Assembly (NCBI GenBank): GCA_964527395.1
Contig: CAZGQD010000004.1
Location: 1 to 64,000 of the forward strand
Length of the DNA: 64,000 nt
Source: GCA-2688265 sp964527395
GTDB lineage: Archaea; Nanobdellota; Nanobdellia; Woesearchaeales; GW2011-AR9
Direction of reading: 5' to 3'
The notes below the pieces were generated by a model. The model saw only the letters and a list, made by a program, of their open reading frames with translations, was not told the DNA's origin and searched no databases. A program made the position numbers and the translations under genes. This document shows, one piece after another, positions 1 to 7,236 of this stretch; within the stretch, counting starts at the first letter, position 1, and every line of letters begins with the position of its first letter.

Positions 1-30
1 GAAGAAATCAAACAAGAAAACCTACTTTAA
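1..30 (+). CDS. 3' end of a gene cut by the window edge
   Basis: The first 30 bases read as nine sense codons (E E I K Q E N L L) followed by TAA. The peptide is hydrophilic and the next gene begins 23 bp later, so this is plausibly the C-terminus of an upstream same-strand gene. Nothing about its function can be said from nine residues. Confidence 0.4.
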   Translation, partial: EEIKQENLL

Positions 31-53
31 AAGAAGTTTGCTCTCTTTCTGGT

Positions 54-413
54 ATGCATCCATTCAATTTCAGAGATCTCTTAAGAAGCTTTGGTTCTGC
101 ACTACACCAAATTGCCAACAACCCTTACAATTTAGCTTTAATTGAAGATGAATTAGGTGACCTAAACCAATACGATCCACCACTTCCAAAAAATGTATCA
201 TCTTATAGATCAAGATCAATTACTCCAAGAATACCAGAAGGGACACAAGAATCACAAGAAGCAATGGGACAAGTACTTCAACTATTTGGAAAACCAACAC
301 TAATCTACTCATCAAAATCTAAAGCACCAAAAACCCCAAGATTCACGCATCCCCAGCTCCCACAAGCACCTCCAAAGAGAAAACTTCTACACTTCCCAAA
401 AAGAACACAATAA
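54..413 (+). CDS. Hypothetical protein, 119 aa
   Basis: This is an unrecognised small protein. The N-terminal 60 residues look folded (amphipathic LLRSFGSALHQI, acidic IEDELGDL). The C-terminal half is rich in Pro, Ser, Lys and Thr and ends in a basic tail (PPKRKLLHFPKRTQ), so it is probably disordered. It has no Cys or His pairs, no membrane segment and no signal peptide. It starts at ATG 54 without a clear ribosome binding site, and the 58-bp gap to the NFACT-R gene leaves room for a separate promoter. No function is proposed. Confidence 0.55.
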   Translation: MHPFNFRDLLRSFGSALHQIANNPYNLALIEDELGDLNQYDPPLPKNVSSYRSRSITPRIPEGTQESQEAMGQVLQLFGKPTLIYSSKSKAPKTPRFTHPQLPQAPPKRKLLHFPKRTQ

Positions 414-471
414 CCTAATAACAAAATTCTAACCCTTAAGCTTTTAAACAAACACTCACATAAAGAAACTC

Positions 472-1320
472 ATGCAAGTAGAAATCAACCTTAACAAATC
501 AGTGGACGAGAACGCAGGTAGATACTTCGATAAAGCCAAGAAGCTAAAAAAGAAGCTAGAGGGCGCTAAAGAAACAGTAGAACTCTACAAAAAGAAGCTA
601 GAAGATCTAAAAAAGCAAGAAGACAGATACAACCAACAAGAAGAAGCAAAAGAAAAGCAAAAACAAAAAAGACAAGAAAACGCTAAGTGGTATCACAAAT
701 TCCACTATTTCACTTCTTCAGAAAAACTCACCTGCATTGGTGGCCGAGACGCTACCCAAAATGAAATCTTAATCAAAAAACACACTGAAAAGGACGATTG
801 GGTTTTACACACTGATATGGCTGGCAGTCCTTTTTTCATCATCAAAGAAGGCCAAACTAAAGGTACAGAACAATCCCTAAACGAAGCAGCTCAAGCTGTT
901 GCTTGTTATTCTAAAGCTTGGAAGGAAGGCCACACAACCGCTGAAGTCTTCTATGTAAAACCAGAACAAGTAACAAAACAGGCTCAAACTGGAGAATTCT
1001 TAAAGAAAGGTTCATTCATGATCAAAGGTAAAACAACATATCTAAGACCAACAATAGAATTCGCCTTCAGCAAAGACAAAAACAACTCTCTTATCTGGGG
1101 CCCAAAAGAAGCTTTAGAAAACAACCAGAATCTAGAAACAAAAGATTTAATCACAATAGTTCCAGGCCGAGAAAAGAAATCCAAAATCGCAAAACAGATC
1201 TTAAATGAGTTTGAAACAGGTCTCTTAGACGACATTGTTGCAGCTCTTCCAGCAGGCGGAGCAGACATCAAAGGCCTAAAAAAGAAAAACAAATCCAAAA
1301 AGAACAAAAAGAAGAAATAA
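472..1320 (+). CDS. NFACT-R (DUF814) protein, Rqc2/RqcH C-terminal-type, lacking NFACT-N
   Basis: A predicted coiled coil (about residues 12-70, including ENAGRYFDKAKKLKKKLEGA) is followed by an NFACT-R domain (about 73-195) with WYHKFHYF, GGRDATQNEI and the D-M-A-G-S-P-F-F-I-I-K stretch. The tail is extremely Lys-rich. Full-length archaeal Rqc2 homologues run to roughly 600-700 residues and begin with NFACT-N and helix-hairpin-helix domains; only the coiled-coil and NFACT-R part is present here. Full-length relatives bind stalled 60S/50S-nascent chain-tRNA complexes in ribosome quality control, so a ribosome- or tRNA-binding role is inferred. The upstream gene does not encode an obvious missing N-terminal half. 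Confidence 0.85.
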   Translation: MQVEINLNKSVDENAGRYFDKAKKLKKKLEGAKETVELYKKKLEDLKKQEDRYNQQEEAKEKQKQKRQENAKWYHKFHYFTSSEKLTCIGGRDATQNEILIKKHTEKDDWVLHTDMAGSPFFIIKEGQTKGTEQSLNEAAQAVACYSKAWKEGHTTAEVFYVKPEQVTKQAQTGEFLKKGSFMIKGKTTYLRPTIEFAFSKDKNNSLIWGPKEALENNQNLETKDLITIVPGREKKSKIAKQILNEFETGLLDDIVAALPAGGADIKGLKKKNKSKKNKKKK

Positions 1321-1350
1321 TTAAAATAAAATAATCAAAGAGAAAATAAA

Positions 1351-1833
1351 ATGATTAAATTCCCAGAAAGTTTCACACACAAAGAAAAGATTTTACTAGA
1401 TTTGGAAGTTTACCGAAAACTAAATTTAGATCTTTTAGAAACTCTAAGCAAAGAAAACTTAAACAATCAAGAAATCCAAAACATGTGGCCAATAAAAAAG
1501 CATTTCTTACATCTAGCTAAGATTCAAGACTGTTATACAAAGGCCCTAAAAGAGAAAAAGATCATATTCGATTCAGAAGTAGTAGAAGAAGGTTTCCAAA
1601 CAAAAGATCAAATCAAAGCTGAGTTAGAAAGAGCAAACAAAGACTTCCAAGAAGCTCTAAAAGATACAAACAGCGACATAAAAATCGACTGGTTTGGCGA
1701 ATCTTGGACTCTTGAAGCACATTTGCAAGCTTTGGTAGACCACGAAATCCTTCATCAAGGTATTTTCATAAGTTACGTAAGACAATTAAAGCTAAACTTT
1801 CCCAAAAGCTGGCAACTTTGGGGTTTCTCTTAA
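1351..1833 (+). CDS. DinB-like (DinB_2 type) four-helix protein
   Basis: The 160-residue length and the motifs fit the DinB/YfiT four-helix-bundle superfamily. A central His pair occurs in KKHFLHLAKIQ, and the C-terminal helix carries HEILHQGIFISYVRQL followed by P-KSWQLWGF, a typical ending of this family. Family members bind a divalent metal through three His residues and act as thiol-dependent transferases or have unknown roles. The candidate ligands here are the His of HFLHL and the two His of HEILHQ. The gene starts 30 bp after the NFACT-R gene and may be cotranscribed with it. Substrate unknown. Confidence 0.75.
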   Translation: MIKFPESFTHKEKILLDLEVYRKLNLDLLETLSKENLNNQEIQNMWPIKKHFLHLAKIQDCYTKALKEKKIIFDSEVVEEGFQTKDQIKAELERANKDFQEALKDTNSDIKIDWFGESWTLEAHLQALVDHEILHQGIFISYVRQLKLNFPKSWQLWGFS

Positions 1834-2049
1834 TATCTATTCCTTGAAATAAACTCCAAAATCAATCAAAACCTTCACGAGAAAGAAATCAAAGAAAAAG
1901 AAATAACTTCTCTAACATACACATTCTACTAGCAATGGACACAATTATTTTATGCTCAAATAAACCTAATTTATACTTAAAATAAAGACCCACTGGACAC
2001 TGGACAACCACACGTAGCGCTTATAAAGTGAAAAACCTCTAAGCAATAT

Positions 2050-2916
2050 ATGGCAAGAGAAAAGAATATAAAAAAAGAAAATTCATTGATTGTGTTTGAA
2101 AATACAGAAGTAAGAAGAATATGGCATCAAGATCAGTGGTATTTTAGTGTAGTTGATGTTGTAGCTATTCTAACTGACAGCCCAAGAGCAAGACAATATT
2201 GGGGAAAGGTAAAAAACAGAGAATTTTTGTCTCTTCAGTTGTCCCCAATTTGGATACAACTGAAATTACTAGCTTCAGATGGAAAAAAGTATTCTACAGA
2301 TTGTGCTAATACAGAATCTATTCTTAGAATTATTCAATCAATCCCTTCAAAGAAAGCTGAACCATTCAAAAGATGGTTAGCAAAAGTAGGTTATGAAAGA
2401 ATTGAAGAGATAGAAGATCCAGAAAAAGGACAAGATAGAATCAAAAACTACTATGAGATGAAAGGCTACCCAAAAAGCTGGATAGATAAAAGACTTAGGG
2501 GAATAGCTATACGACAAGAACTAACTGATGAGTGGAAAAATAGGGATGTCACACCTGGAAAAGAATTCGCGATACTCACAAACGAAATAAGTAAAGCTAC
2601 ATTTGGTATTGATATAAAAGAACACAAAGAAATAAAAAAAATTCCTAAGAAATCAAAAGCAAACTTAAGAGACAACATGACTGATCTTGAACTCATCTTC
2701 AATATGTTAGGAGAAAAACTAACAACTGAAGCTACAAGAGGTAAGGATGCACAAGGCTTTGAAGAAAATAAAAGTGCTGCAATATCTGGTGGAAGTATTG
2801 CTGGAAGAGCCAGAAAAGACGCTGAAAAAAGACTAAAAATCAATGTAGTTTCGAAAGAAAATCATCTAAATTTAACCACAAAAAGCAAAAGACCTAGGTT
2901 CAAAAGCATCAAGTAA
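2050..2916 (+). CDS. BRO-N domain protein (DinD / phage antirepressor-like)
   Basis: The N-terminus (IVFENTEVRRIWHQDQWYFSVVDVVAILTDS) is a BRO-N domain as found in viral antirepressors and DinD-type proteins. The block IIQSIPSKKAEPFKRWLAKVGYERIEEIEDPE is the signature of this family. The C-terminal half contains T-R-G-K-D-A-Q-G-F and GGSIAGRARKDAEKR, also typical. Probably DNA-binding. A TATA-like CTTATAAAG lies about 30 bp before ATG 2050. A 31-bp near-palindrome is embedded in codons 62-72 (see the repeat at 2234-2264). The gene precedes the hairpin-bracketed Fic gene and is likely part of the same mobile accessory patch. Confidence 0.9.
   Translation: MAREKNIKKENSLIVFENTEVRRIWHQDQWYFSVVDVVAILTDSPRARQYWGKVKNREFLSLQLSPIWIQLKLLASDGKKYSTDCANTESILRIIQSIPSKKAEPFKRWLAKVGYERIEEIEDPEKGQDRIKNYYEMKGYPKSWIDKRLRGIAIRQELTDEWKNRDVTPGKEFAILTNEISKATFGIDIKEHKEIKKIPKKSKANLRDNMTDLELIFNMLGEKLTTEATRGKDAQGFEENKSAAISGGSIAGRARKDAEKRLKINVVSKENHLNLTTKSKRPRFKSIK
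2234..2264. repeat. In-gene palindrome within the BRO-N coding sequence
   Basis: TTCAGTTGT (2234-2242) is perfectly complementary to ACAACTGAA (2256-2264). The 13-nt centre contains a nested CCAA-T-TTGG stem. The palindrome encodes residues 62-72, the variable stretch just before the conserved L-L-A-S-D-G-K and T-D-C-A motifs. The reading frame is open throughout. Confidence 0.85.
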
Positions 2917-2928
2917 CAAAAGAATCAA

Positions 2929-2967
2929 TTTCCCCTTACAAAAGAAATTTTTCATTGTAAGGGGAAA
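2929..2967. repeat. Hairpin upstream of the Fic gene (copy 1 of a pair)
   Basis: TTTCCCCTTACAA (2929-2941) pairs perfectly with TTGTAAGGGGAAA (2955-2967) across a 13-nt loop. The same arm sequence recurs in a hairpin just after the Fic stop codon (4034-4069). A TATA-like TTTATAAAT follows directly at about 2969-2977. It could be a terminator for the BRO-N gene, an operator for the Fic gene, or one end of a mobile cassette; the identical partner favours the last two. Confidence 0.85.
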
Positions 2968-2997
2968 ATTTATAAATGGAAACTGCTTTAAAACATC

Positions 2998-4011
2998 ATG
3001 GTTTATATTCATGTAAAAAAAGTTGGAAACAAAAGATATTACACTTTAAGAGTTTCTTCTAGAGATAAAGATGGGAAAGTTATAACTAAAGATTTAGAAA
3101 ACTTAGGAACAGATATTAAGAAAATAACTATAAAAAGTCTTGAAAAGAAATATTCTAAGGAAATAAGGTCTTCATATCGCACTTTAAAACGTTTTTTAGA
3201 TTCAAATCATTATCTTGAGAATGTAAAAAAAAAGAAATTAAAAAAGCAACTTTTACTCACAAAAGAGCAATTAGAAAAAATTGAAGCAGCAAAATTGCAT
3301 TACGACAAAGTTTTCTTGAAAGTCCACAAGAAGACACAATTAGACATTTACAAACTTTTTCTAATAAAGTTCGCAGTTAGTAGCACTTCCATAGAAGGTA
3401 ACACTATTACTTTAGAACAAGCTTACCGTCTGCTAGTAGACGACATCCTTCCAAAGGGAAAAAACTTACGTGAAGTATATGATTTACAAAATACTCAAGA
3501 CGTATTCCTCAATTTACATAATAAGAAACCACCTCTATCATTAAAGTTAATTGAAAAAGTTCATGATTCATTACTCAAAAATATTGATCATCGCAAAGGT
3601 TACCGCTCACACGACATCAGAATTTTTGGCCAACCATTCAAGCCAAGTTATGGAAAATATGTTATTGCTGATATGAAAATTCTCCTAAATTGGTATAAAA
3701 AACACAAAAATAAGCTTCATCCGCTTGTTTTAGCAACCTTATTTCATCATAAATTCGAAAATATTCATCCATTCTCAGATGGTAATGGTAGAACTGGGAG
3801 AATCCTGTTAAATCATATTCTTAATTTACAAAATTATCCACCAATCAATATCTCTAAAACAACCCGTAATGAATACATAACTGTATTGAGTTTAGCTGAT
3901 GAATCTATAAAAAAAGACCTAAATAATGTAGAGCACAAATCATATCTTCCTTTGATCAATTTCATTGTAGATCAATATTACAAAACTTATTGGAGTACTT
4001 TTTTGATTTAA
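2998..4011 (+). CDS. Fic-domain AMPylase-like protein
   Basis: The Fic core motif H-P-F-S-D-G-N-G-R-T-G-R is at residues 257-268, with catalytic His257 intact. Upstream, S-T-S-I-E-G (129-134) matches the inhibitory S/T-x-x-x-E-G/N helix that blocks the ATP site in cis. The N-terminal 60 residues (VYIHVKKVGNKRYYTLRVSSR) are the small beta-rich extension common in this subfamily. Fic enzymes usually transfer AMP from ATP to Ser, Thr or Tyr of a target protein; the target here is unknown. With both catalytic and inhibitory motifs present it is probably an autoinhibited enzyme. The gene is bracketed by matching 12-13-bp-arm hairpins, which suggests an independent cassette. Confidence 0.93.
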   Translation: MVYIHVKKVGNKRYYTLRVSSRDKDGKVITKDLENLGTDIKKITIKSLEKKYSKEIRSSYRTLKRFLDSNHYLENVKKKKLKKQLLLTKEQLEKIEAAKLHYDKVFLKVHKKTQLDIYKLFLIKFAVSSTSIEGNTITLEQAYRLLVDDILPKGKNLREVYDLQNTQDVFLNLHNKKPPLSLKLIEKVHDSLLKNIDHRKGYRSHDIRIFGQPFKPSYGKYVIADMKILLNWYKKHKNKLHPLVLATLFHHKFENIHPFSDGNGRTGRILLNHILNLQNYPPINISKTTRNEYITVLSLADESIKKDLNNVEHKSYLPLINFIVDQYYKTYWSTFLI

Positions 4012-4033
4012 ACAACTCTTAATCAATATAAAA

Positions 4034-4069
4034 TTCCCCTTACAATTAAATTTAAGATTGTAAGGGGAA
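4034..4069. repeat. Hairpin downstream of the Fic gene (copy 2 of a pair)
   Basis: TTCCCCTTACAA (4034-4045) pairs with TTGTAAGGGGAA (4058-4069) across a 12-nt loop that differs from that of copy 1. Arms are identical to those at 2929-2967. The two hairpins are about 1.1 kb apart and enclose exactly the Fic gene. Confidence 0.85.
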
Positions 4070-4078
4070 CGGCATGTC

Positions 4079-4201
4079 ATGAACAAATACAAAAACATTT
4101 TAAAAGTTAATTCTCTTAAAAAACCAGCATCTTCTACAACAGAAAACTATATTAAACCTGCTGGATCTACAGCAACATCGAACCTTAGTATTTTTCAGTA
4201 A
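4079..4201 (+). CDS. Small ORF, 40 aa, downstream of the Fic gene
   Basis: An uninterrupted ORF starts at ATG 4079, with purine-rich AAGGGGAACGG (the right arm of the hairpin) 5-17 nt upstream. It encodes a 40-residue basic, Ser/Thr-rich peptide containing L-K-K-P-A-S-S and Y-I-K-P. A second small ORF at 43641-43724, after the KilA-N gene, carries L-K-K-P-V-G-S and Y-I-P. The similarity is short and could be chance, but both sit immediately behind virus-type genes. No known family. Confidence 0.35.
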   Translation: MNKYKNILKVNSLKKPASSTTENYIKPAGSTATSNLSIFQ

Positions 4202-4235
4202 CTCTTATTAATCATATATATCTATAACTACATTA

Positions 4236-4676
4236 ATGTTAATTCAAAAGATAAAAGAAGAAGATTTTGATGCCTGGGTTACTCTGAGTTTATTGCTCTG
4301 GCCTAAACATTCAAAAAAAAAATTAGAAACAGAATTCAAAGAGATATTAAAATCAAAAATGGAAGAAACATTTATTTGCAAAAATGAAAAAGGGAATTAC
4401 ATAGGTTTCATTAATCTTTCATTAAAGTATGATCATATTCTTGGAACTACCTCTTATCCAACAGCTTATGTTGAAGGAATTTTTGTTAAAGAACAATATC
4501 GAAAAAATAAAGTTGCAAGAAAATTGATGGTTGCTGGAGAGGACTGGGCAAAAAGTAAAGGTTGCAAAGAAATGGGGTCTGATACTGAATTAAGCAATAA
4601 ATCAAGCCAAGCTTTTCATAAAAAATTAGGTTTTAAAGAAAAAAACATATTAGTTCATTTCATAAAGAAAATATAG
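4236..4676 (+). CDS. GNAT acetyltransferase of the aminoglycoside 6'-N-acetyltransferase type
   Basis: The 146-residue protein follows the AAC(6')-I pattern closely: W-V-T-L-S-L-L-L-W-P near the N-terminus, G-F-I-N-L-S-L-K-Y-D, V-E-G-I-F-V (motif A strand), an acetyl-CoA loop with R-K-N-K-V-A-R-K-L, then E-D-W-A-K-S-K-G-C-K-E-M-G-S-D-T and A-F-H-K-K-L-G-F-K-E. Family members acetylate the 6'-amino group of aminoglycosides, but many relatives outside clinical settings have other amine substrates. Resistance activity is not established. It is in the accessory patch next to the Fic gene, which is compatible with acquisition by transfer. Confidence 0.85.
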   Translation: MLIQKIKEEDFDAWVTLSLLLWPKHSKKKLETEFKEILKSKMEETFICKNEKGNYIGFINLSLKYDHILGTTSYPTAYVEGIFVKEQYRKNKVARKLMVAGEDWAKSKGCKEMGSDTELSNKSSQAFHKKLGFKEKNILVHFIKKI

Positions 4677-4760
4677 GTATACTTTCTTCTTGTTTAACTT
4701 CTCTGGAAAAACGCTAAATAACCCCCCTTCACACCAAAATCAAGCACAACTAACAGCAAG

Positions 4761-4770
4761 CTTTATAAAG
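4761..4770 (+). promoter_or_regulatory. TATA box of the L10e gene
   Basis: CTTTATAAAG is centred 27 bp before the ATG at 4793, the usual archaeal spacing for a leaderless or nearly leaderless mRNA. It illustrates the promoter type seen before most genes in the window. Confidence 0.7.
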
Positions 4771-4792
4771 AAAAAGCAGACAAACAGCAATT

Positions 4793-5362
4793 ATGGCACG
4801 ATTAAGAAAATTCGTAGGGTACAGAGGGCTAGAAAGGCCGTACACTAGAAAGAGTAAATTCAACAAAAAGAACTTCATTAGAGGTGGATTCCCTAATTTA
4901 AGGGTAGTTAAGTTCCAGATGGGTGACCAACATGCAGATTTTAACACTACAATCACACTTCATGCTACAAAAGGCTTACAAATCAGGCATAATGCTATGG
5001 AAGCTGCAAGGCAGACATCCAATAAGCTACTAGAAAAGAACCTAGGAAGAACAGGTTACTTCTTAAAACTAAGAATGTATCCTTTCCATGTACTAAGAGA
5101 AAACCCTCTAGCTTCAGGAGCAGGAGCGGATAGGATGAGTACTGGTATGAAGAAGTCTTTTGGAAAAATAATTGGCGCAGCTGCTAGAATCAGAAAAGAT
5201 CAGATTTTAATGGAAGTTAGAACTGACAAAAAGCACTTAAAGTTAGCAAAAGAAGCACTAAAACGAGCTTCTGCAAAGTTCCCTTGCACATGTAAGATCA
5301 GAGCTACATTCAAAGAAGAAAAAAAGGCTTCACAAAATGGAGCACAAAAAGCAACTGCATAA
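4793..5362 (+). CDS. rpl10e: Large ribosomal subunit protein uL16 (archaeal L10e)
   Basis: The protein is clear archaeal/eukaryotic L10e: it opens with MARLRKFVGYRGLERPYTRKS and contains A-T-K-G-L-Q-I-R-H-N-A-M-E-A-A-R, R-M-Y-P-F-H-V-L-R-E-N, A-D-R-M-S-T-G-M-K-K-S-F-G and a C-terminal C-T-C-K-I. Its 189 residues match the family length with a short Ala/Lys-rich tail. It sits next to the central protuberance and the A-site finger in the large subunit. The ATG at 4793 fits the TATA box at 4761-4770. A 155-bp inverted-repeat element follows the stop codon. Confidence 0.97.
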   Translation: MARLRKFVGYRGLERPYTRKSKFNKKNFIRGGFPNLRVVKFQMGDQHADFNTTITLHATKGLQIRHNAMEAARQTSNKLLEKNLGRTGYFLKLRMYPFHVLRENPLASGAGADRMSTGMKKSFGKIIGAAARIRKDQILMEVRTDKKHLKLAKEALKRASAKFPCTCKIRATFKEEKKASQNGAQKATA

Positions 5363-5367
5363 TATCA

Positions 5368-5522
5368 TTTTATTTCAATAAGGGCGCATGTGTGGCCTTG
5401 GACATTCGCGAATACCAAAAAAGAATCAACTACGACCTGAGCGAAGCGAAGTTGAGAGGTCAGCTGCGAGGATTGGCCACATGACAAGCGAACAAAGTGA
5501 GCGCAGCCTTATTGAAATAAAA
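5368..5522. repeat. 155-bp inverted-repeat structured element between rpl10e and LSm genes
   Basis: A perfect 16-bp terminal inverted repeat, TTTTATTTCAATAAGG (5368-5383) and its complement (5507-5522), encloses further pairing: ATGTGTGGCC near the left against GGCCACAT on the right, and an internal stem with GACCT and AGGTC arms (about 5432-5462). The interior is much richer in G+C than the flanks. No ORF explains it. It could be a MITE-like element, a structured RNA or a strong bidirectional terminator. It is not a recognisable tRNA, RNase P RNA or 7S RNA. Confidence 0.7.
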
Positions 5523-5605
5523 AAATTAGCAGAAGCTTTATAAAACAAACATAATCAGAATTAAAAATATTAAACAACTAAATCCCACCGAGGTGCAAAA
5601 ATACA

Positions 5606-5833
5606 ATGGAAAATCATGCAAGACCACTAGATGCTTTAAACGCAGCACGAGGAAAATCAGTACTAATTCAACTTAAAAACGGAGCTAAATTTAGCGGAAA
5701 GCTAAAAGCATTCGATATTCACATTAATGTTGTACTTGACGAAGCTCAAGAAACTTCAAAAGATGGCGAAAAAAGAACTCTTGGAAACACATTCATCCGA
5801 GGAGACACAATCATCTTTATCTCACCAGCATAA
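5606..5833 (+). CDS. Archaeal LSm (Sm-like) RNA-binding protein
   Basis: At 75 residues it is a standard single-domain LSm protein. The Sm1 motif runs through G-K-S-V-L-I-Q-L-K-N-G-A-K-F-S-G-K-L-K-A-F-D-I-H-I-N-V-V-L-D-E-A. The Sm2 motif is G-N-T-F-I-R-G-D-T-I-I-F-I-S. Archaeal LSm proteins form heptameric rings that bind U-rich RNA. A TATA-like CTTTATAAAAC lies near 5535 and a GAGGTG ribosome binding site lies about 10 nt before the ATG. The eL37 gene follows 26 bp downstream in the same operon, a common archaeal pairing. Confidence 0.95.
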   Translation: MENHARPLDALNAARGKSVLIQLKNGAKFSGKLKAFDIHINVVLDEAQETSKDGEKRTLGNTFIRGDTIIFISPA

Positions 5834-5859
5834 TAACTAACAAAATAAGGTAACTAAAA

Positions 5860-6021
5860 ATGTCAACAGCAAGTATGGGAAAAAAAAGTGGGAAGAAGAC
5901 CCACATCACCTGTCGTAGATGCAGTGGGCACACTTATCACGTTAGAAAAGAGCGATGCTCAAGTTGCGGTTACGGTAAAACAGCAGCACGTCGTAAGTAC
6001 AACTGGAACAAAAAGAAATAA
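5860..6021 (+). CDS. rpl37e: Large ribosomal subunit protein eL37
   Basis: This 53-residue protein is too short for many ORF finders, but the identity is clear: G-K-K-S-G-K-K-T-H-I-T-C-R-R-C-S-G-H-T-Y followed by R-C-S-S-C-G-Y-G-K. The C-x2-C ... C-x2-C pairs form the zinc finger of eL37, and the basic end (R-R-K-Y-N-W-N-K-K-K) contacts rRNA. ATG 5860 gives five extra residues before the usual M-G-K-x-S start at ATG 5875; an AAGGTAAC sequence before 5860 supports the upstream start. The gene is cotranscribed with the LSm gene. Confidence 0.95.
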   Translation: MSTASMGKKSGKKTHITCRRCSGHTYHVRKERCSSCGYGKTAARRKYNWNKKK

Positions 6022-6042
6022 TTTCTTTAATTTTAACTTTTT

Positions 6043-6450
6043 TTATTCATCTAATCTTCTTAATAAGCTACTTTCTGATGCTACACATAAGCTATGATCT
6101 AATTTTTTCATTCTTGAATACAATTTTTTCTCTAATTTACTAGCCTCTCTACAATTTTCTGGTTGCATATAATCTCCAGTGCAGTATTGTTCTGGAAATC
6201 CATCATTATTTTTATCTCTCCAAATCATTTGTCCTGCATTATCAATAGAAGAATAAGCTACCATTACTGTTCTTTCTACAGAGATTCTATTTCCTCCAAG
6301 ACTTTCTCCAAATCTAGCAATTGCGTAAGTTAATCCTAGTTCTCCAGTATCAATTTGACAAAAAACATGCTTATTATTAACTTCTTCAATCCTCGGAGCT
6401 GGAGCTACAAGCAAAGGGTTTGTGCTCTCCAAAGAAAGTGCCACTAACAT
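6043..6450 (-). CDS. Hypothetical protein, about 135 aa
   Basis: This is an unrecognised minus-strand gene ending 21 bp from eL37 in a convergent arrangement. It contains W-R-D-K-N-N-D-G-F-P-E-Q-Y-C, an Asp-rich loop resembling a calcium-type loop, and three Cys residues in the C-terminal half. The ATG at 6450 is chosen; an in-frame GTG at 6465 would add M-N-P-A-Y. No clear TATA box precedes either. A weak hydrophobic start (M-L-V-A-L-S-L) is not long enough for a confident signal peptide. Confidence 0.55.
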   Translation of the reverse strand: MLVALSLESTNPLLVAPAPRIEEVNNKHVFCQIDTGELGLTYAIARFGESLGGNRISVERTVMVAYSSIDNAGQMIWRDKNNDGFPEQYCTGDYMQPENCREASKLEKKLYSRMKKLDHSLCVASESSLLRRLDE

Positions 6451-6581
6451 ATATGCTGGATTCACAAGAAACTAGCACCCAAACAGATACAAAAACCCTC
6501 TGACACATTCTACCAAGCAAACAGTAAAAAATACACTTTTCAAACTATACCTTTTTAAATAGATATAAAAAATCCACTAAA

Positions 6582-6905
6582 ATGGAAGACCCAGAACCAC
6601 AAATAACAGCACAGCAATTAGTATACAAAATTTCAATTTTAGCAGAAGGCGGAAACTTAGAAGAATTCAAAAGACTTGCAACTCATGTATTTGGAGCAAG
6701 AGGTATTGACCAATTAGGTTTAGCTAGTTTAGTTAGAGGAAAAGACAATGATCCCTCATATAATGGCTGTGGCGATTTAAGATACGATATTCATGCTGCA
6801 CCTGGTTTCAATTTAGAATCAACTATGGGTTACAAAGGATTAGGTGAAGTTACCAGTCCATTGATCATGGCAGGCTACAATATTTCAACATTCAAAATAA
6901 ACTAA
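6582..6905 (+). CDS. Hypothetical protein, 107 aa
   Basis: No family recognised. The acidic, single-domain protein has a helical N-terminal half (Q-Q-L-V-Y-K-I-S-I-L-A-E-G-G-N-L-E-E-F-K-R-L-A) and a Gly/Tyr-rich C-terminal half. A TATA-like CTTTTTAAATAG about 28 bp before ATG 6582 supports its expression and start. It faces the minus-strand gene at 6915-7214 with only 9 bp between the stops. Confidence 0.55.
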   Translation: MEDPEPQITAQQLVYKISILAEGGNLEEFKRLATHVFGARGIDQLGLASLVRGKDNDPSYNGCGDLRYDIHAAPGFNLESTMGYKGLGEVTSPLIMAGYNISTFKIN

Positions 6906-6914
6906 TAATTTCAT

Positions 6915-7214
6915 TTAACTAAGTTCAGTAGGTTCTATTGTTTCTTCATAAAAAGTTCTCACTTTGTCTGCAAAATCTCTTCCACCAGCAAGTTCTGCAA
7001 TATTAAATACATCTATTTGTCCTGATCTATAAGTTCCAACTGCTGTACTGGTTTCAAAGTAGAAATCTGAAGGACTCAAGTCTCCTTCTGTTCCAATTGC
7101 ATCTGCCAAATATTCTCCAAATTGATGTAAGTATTCTGGCCCATCTGGCGCAAGTGTACCTAAATCTCTCAATCTATTTGAAAGATCTACTCTTTTAACT
7201 CTAATGTCTTCCAT
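6915..7214 (-). CDS. Hypothetical protein, about 99 aa
   Basis: Unrecognised acidic protein. ATG 7214 (M-E-D-I-R-V-K-R-V-D-L) is preferred over an in-frame TTG at 7229. It ends in a charged segment (D-K-V-R-T-F-Y-E-E-T-I-E-P-T-E-L-S). It lies between two other small unknown genes, and the next minus-strand gene is 22 bp upstream, so the two may be cotranscribed. Confidence 0.5.
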   Translation of the reverse strand: MEDIRVKRVDLSNRLRDLGTLAPDGPEYLHQFGEYLADAIGTEGDLSPSDFYFETSTAVGTYRSGQIDVFNIAELAGGRDFADKVRTFYEETIEPTELS

Positions 7215-7236
7215 ATTTTTCACATCCAAATCTCAT

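Noticed and set aside
4236..4676. Calling the acetyltransferase an antibiotic-resistance gene
   Set aside because: Family resemblance to AAC(6') is clear, but substrate specificity cannot be read from sequence and an archaeal context makes clinical-type resistance unlikely.
5368..5522. RNase P RNA or 7S RNA gene
   Set aside because: It is too short and lacks the conserved RNase P core motifs or the SRP Alu/S-domain motifs; only a long inverted repeat is evident.
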